Source: Verrucomicrobiota bacterium (GTDB lineage: Bacteria; Verrucomicrobiota; Verrucomicrobiia; Chthoniobacterales; UBA10450). From it: 13,973 bases of DNA. The notes beneath the pieces were generated by a model, which made no database searches, had not been told where the DNA came from, and saw nothing but the letters and a program-made list of their open reading frames with translations. Within the stretch, counting starts at the first letter, position 1; every line of letters starts with the position of its first letter. The position numbers were made by a program, and so were the translations under genes. Of the stretch, positions 13,791 to 13,973 are shown piece by piece. The DNA lies in the NCBI GenBank assembly GCA_003218815.1, contig QHON01000046.1:1-13973 (forward strand), read 5' to 3'.

Positions 13791-13973
13791 ACCGACGCTC
13801 CCGCCCGCTGCTCGCTCCGGCTCAAAGATAAGCGCGGCGTTGATCTAATTTCCAATGCGCTGCCGTTCGGTCGCGTGTGGTACGGCGAGCCGGATGCAAT
13901 CAGCAATGCAATCGGCTACGCTAAGTTTTACAGCCGTTCACATGATGCCGTGATTCGCGTTTACGATGAAGCA
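13791..13973 (+). CDS. Partial open frame of unknown function (runs off right edge)
   Basis: From an in-frame stop at 13788-13790 a frame stays open to the window end (61 codons). It reads SLRLKDKRGVDLISNALPFGRV followed by WYGEPDAISNAIGYAKF and YSRSHDAVIRVYDEA, which looks like real protein. There is no ATG, GTG or TTG before GTG 13875, although protein-like sequence begins earlier. So the gene may be broken at its 5' end, use a rare start, or carry a frameshift just upstream. I do not know its function. Confidence 0.4.

Noticed and set aside
1..13973. CRISPR arrays, phage genes, insertion-sequence transposases, toxin-antitoxin or defence genes
   Set aside because: No regularly spaced repeats and no recognisable proteins of these classes were found on either strand.

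Overview
The window looks like a chromosomal segment from a Verrucomicrobiota-type soil bacterium, possibly of the Chthoniobacterales/Spartobacteria kind. This rests on overall protein character, moderately high GC, the near absence of Shine-Dalgarno sequences, and several small secreted or membrane proteins of a style I associate with that phylum. No marker gene here proves it. There is no phage, insertion sequence, CRISPR array or rRNA.

Layout. Position 1-175 (-) is the start of a membrane protein that runs off the left edge, followed by a tiny lipoprotein (278-469, -). From 581 to 3996 (+) lie rlmN, an acidic protein of unknown function, an ECF sigma factor, its overlapping membrane anti-sigma factor and a small secreted protein. 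A large secreted M1 aminopeptidase follows (4137-6791). A GNAT acetyltransferase (-) is divergent from rpmH (ribosomal protein L34, only 57 codons), and tRNA-Lys(CTT) follows rpmH. From 7845 to 9991 is a second ECF module: an anti-sigma factor with an extracytoplasmic cysteine-containing domain, its sigma factor, and a divergently transcribed secreted protein. The rest is on the minus strand: a C39/papain-like cysteine peptidase, a damaged NAD+ synthetase gene and a small Trp/His/Tyr-rich secreted protein. An open frame without a visible start reaches the right edge.

The most notable system is the second ECF module. The 192-bp region between the sigma operon and the secreted-protein gene holds two divergent promoters of identical architecture, GGGAACAAA-N15-TCTYATC. 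One faces the sigma/anti-sigma operon and the other faces the secreted protein. Their -35 elements lie in the arms of a long near-perfect inverted repeat. This reads as an autoregulated sigma factor with one obvious target gene, controlled by an anti-sigma factor whose extracytoplasmic half carries conserved-looking Cys/His residues.

The second theme is small palindromic elements. A hairpin core AGGCGNGTCGCCT occurs at the stop codon of the M1 peptidase and again inside nadE, where it is part of an in-frame insertion of about 20 codons. nadE also carries a perfect 12-bp tandem duplication near its start and a frameshift that removes part of the glutaminase domain, so it is either a decaying gene or an assembly artefact.
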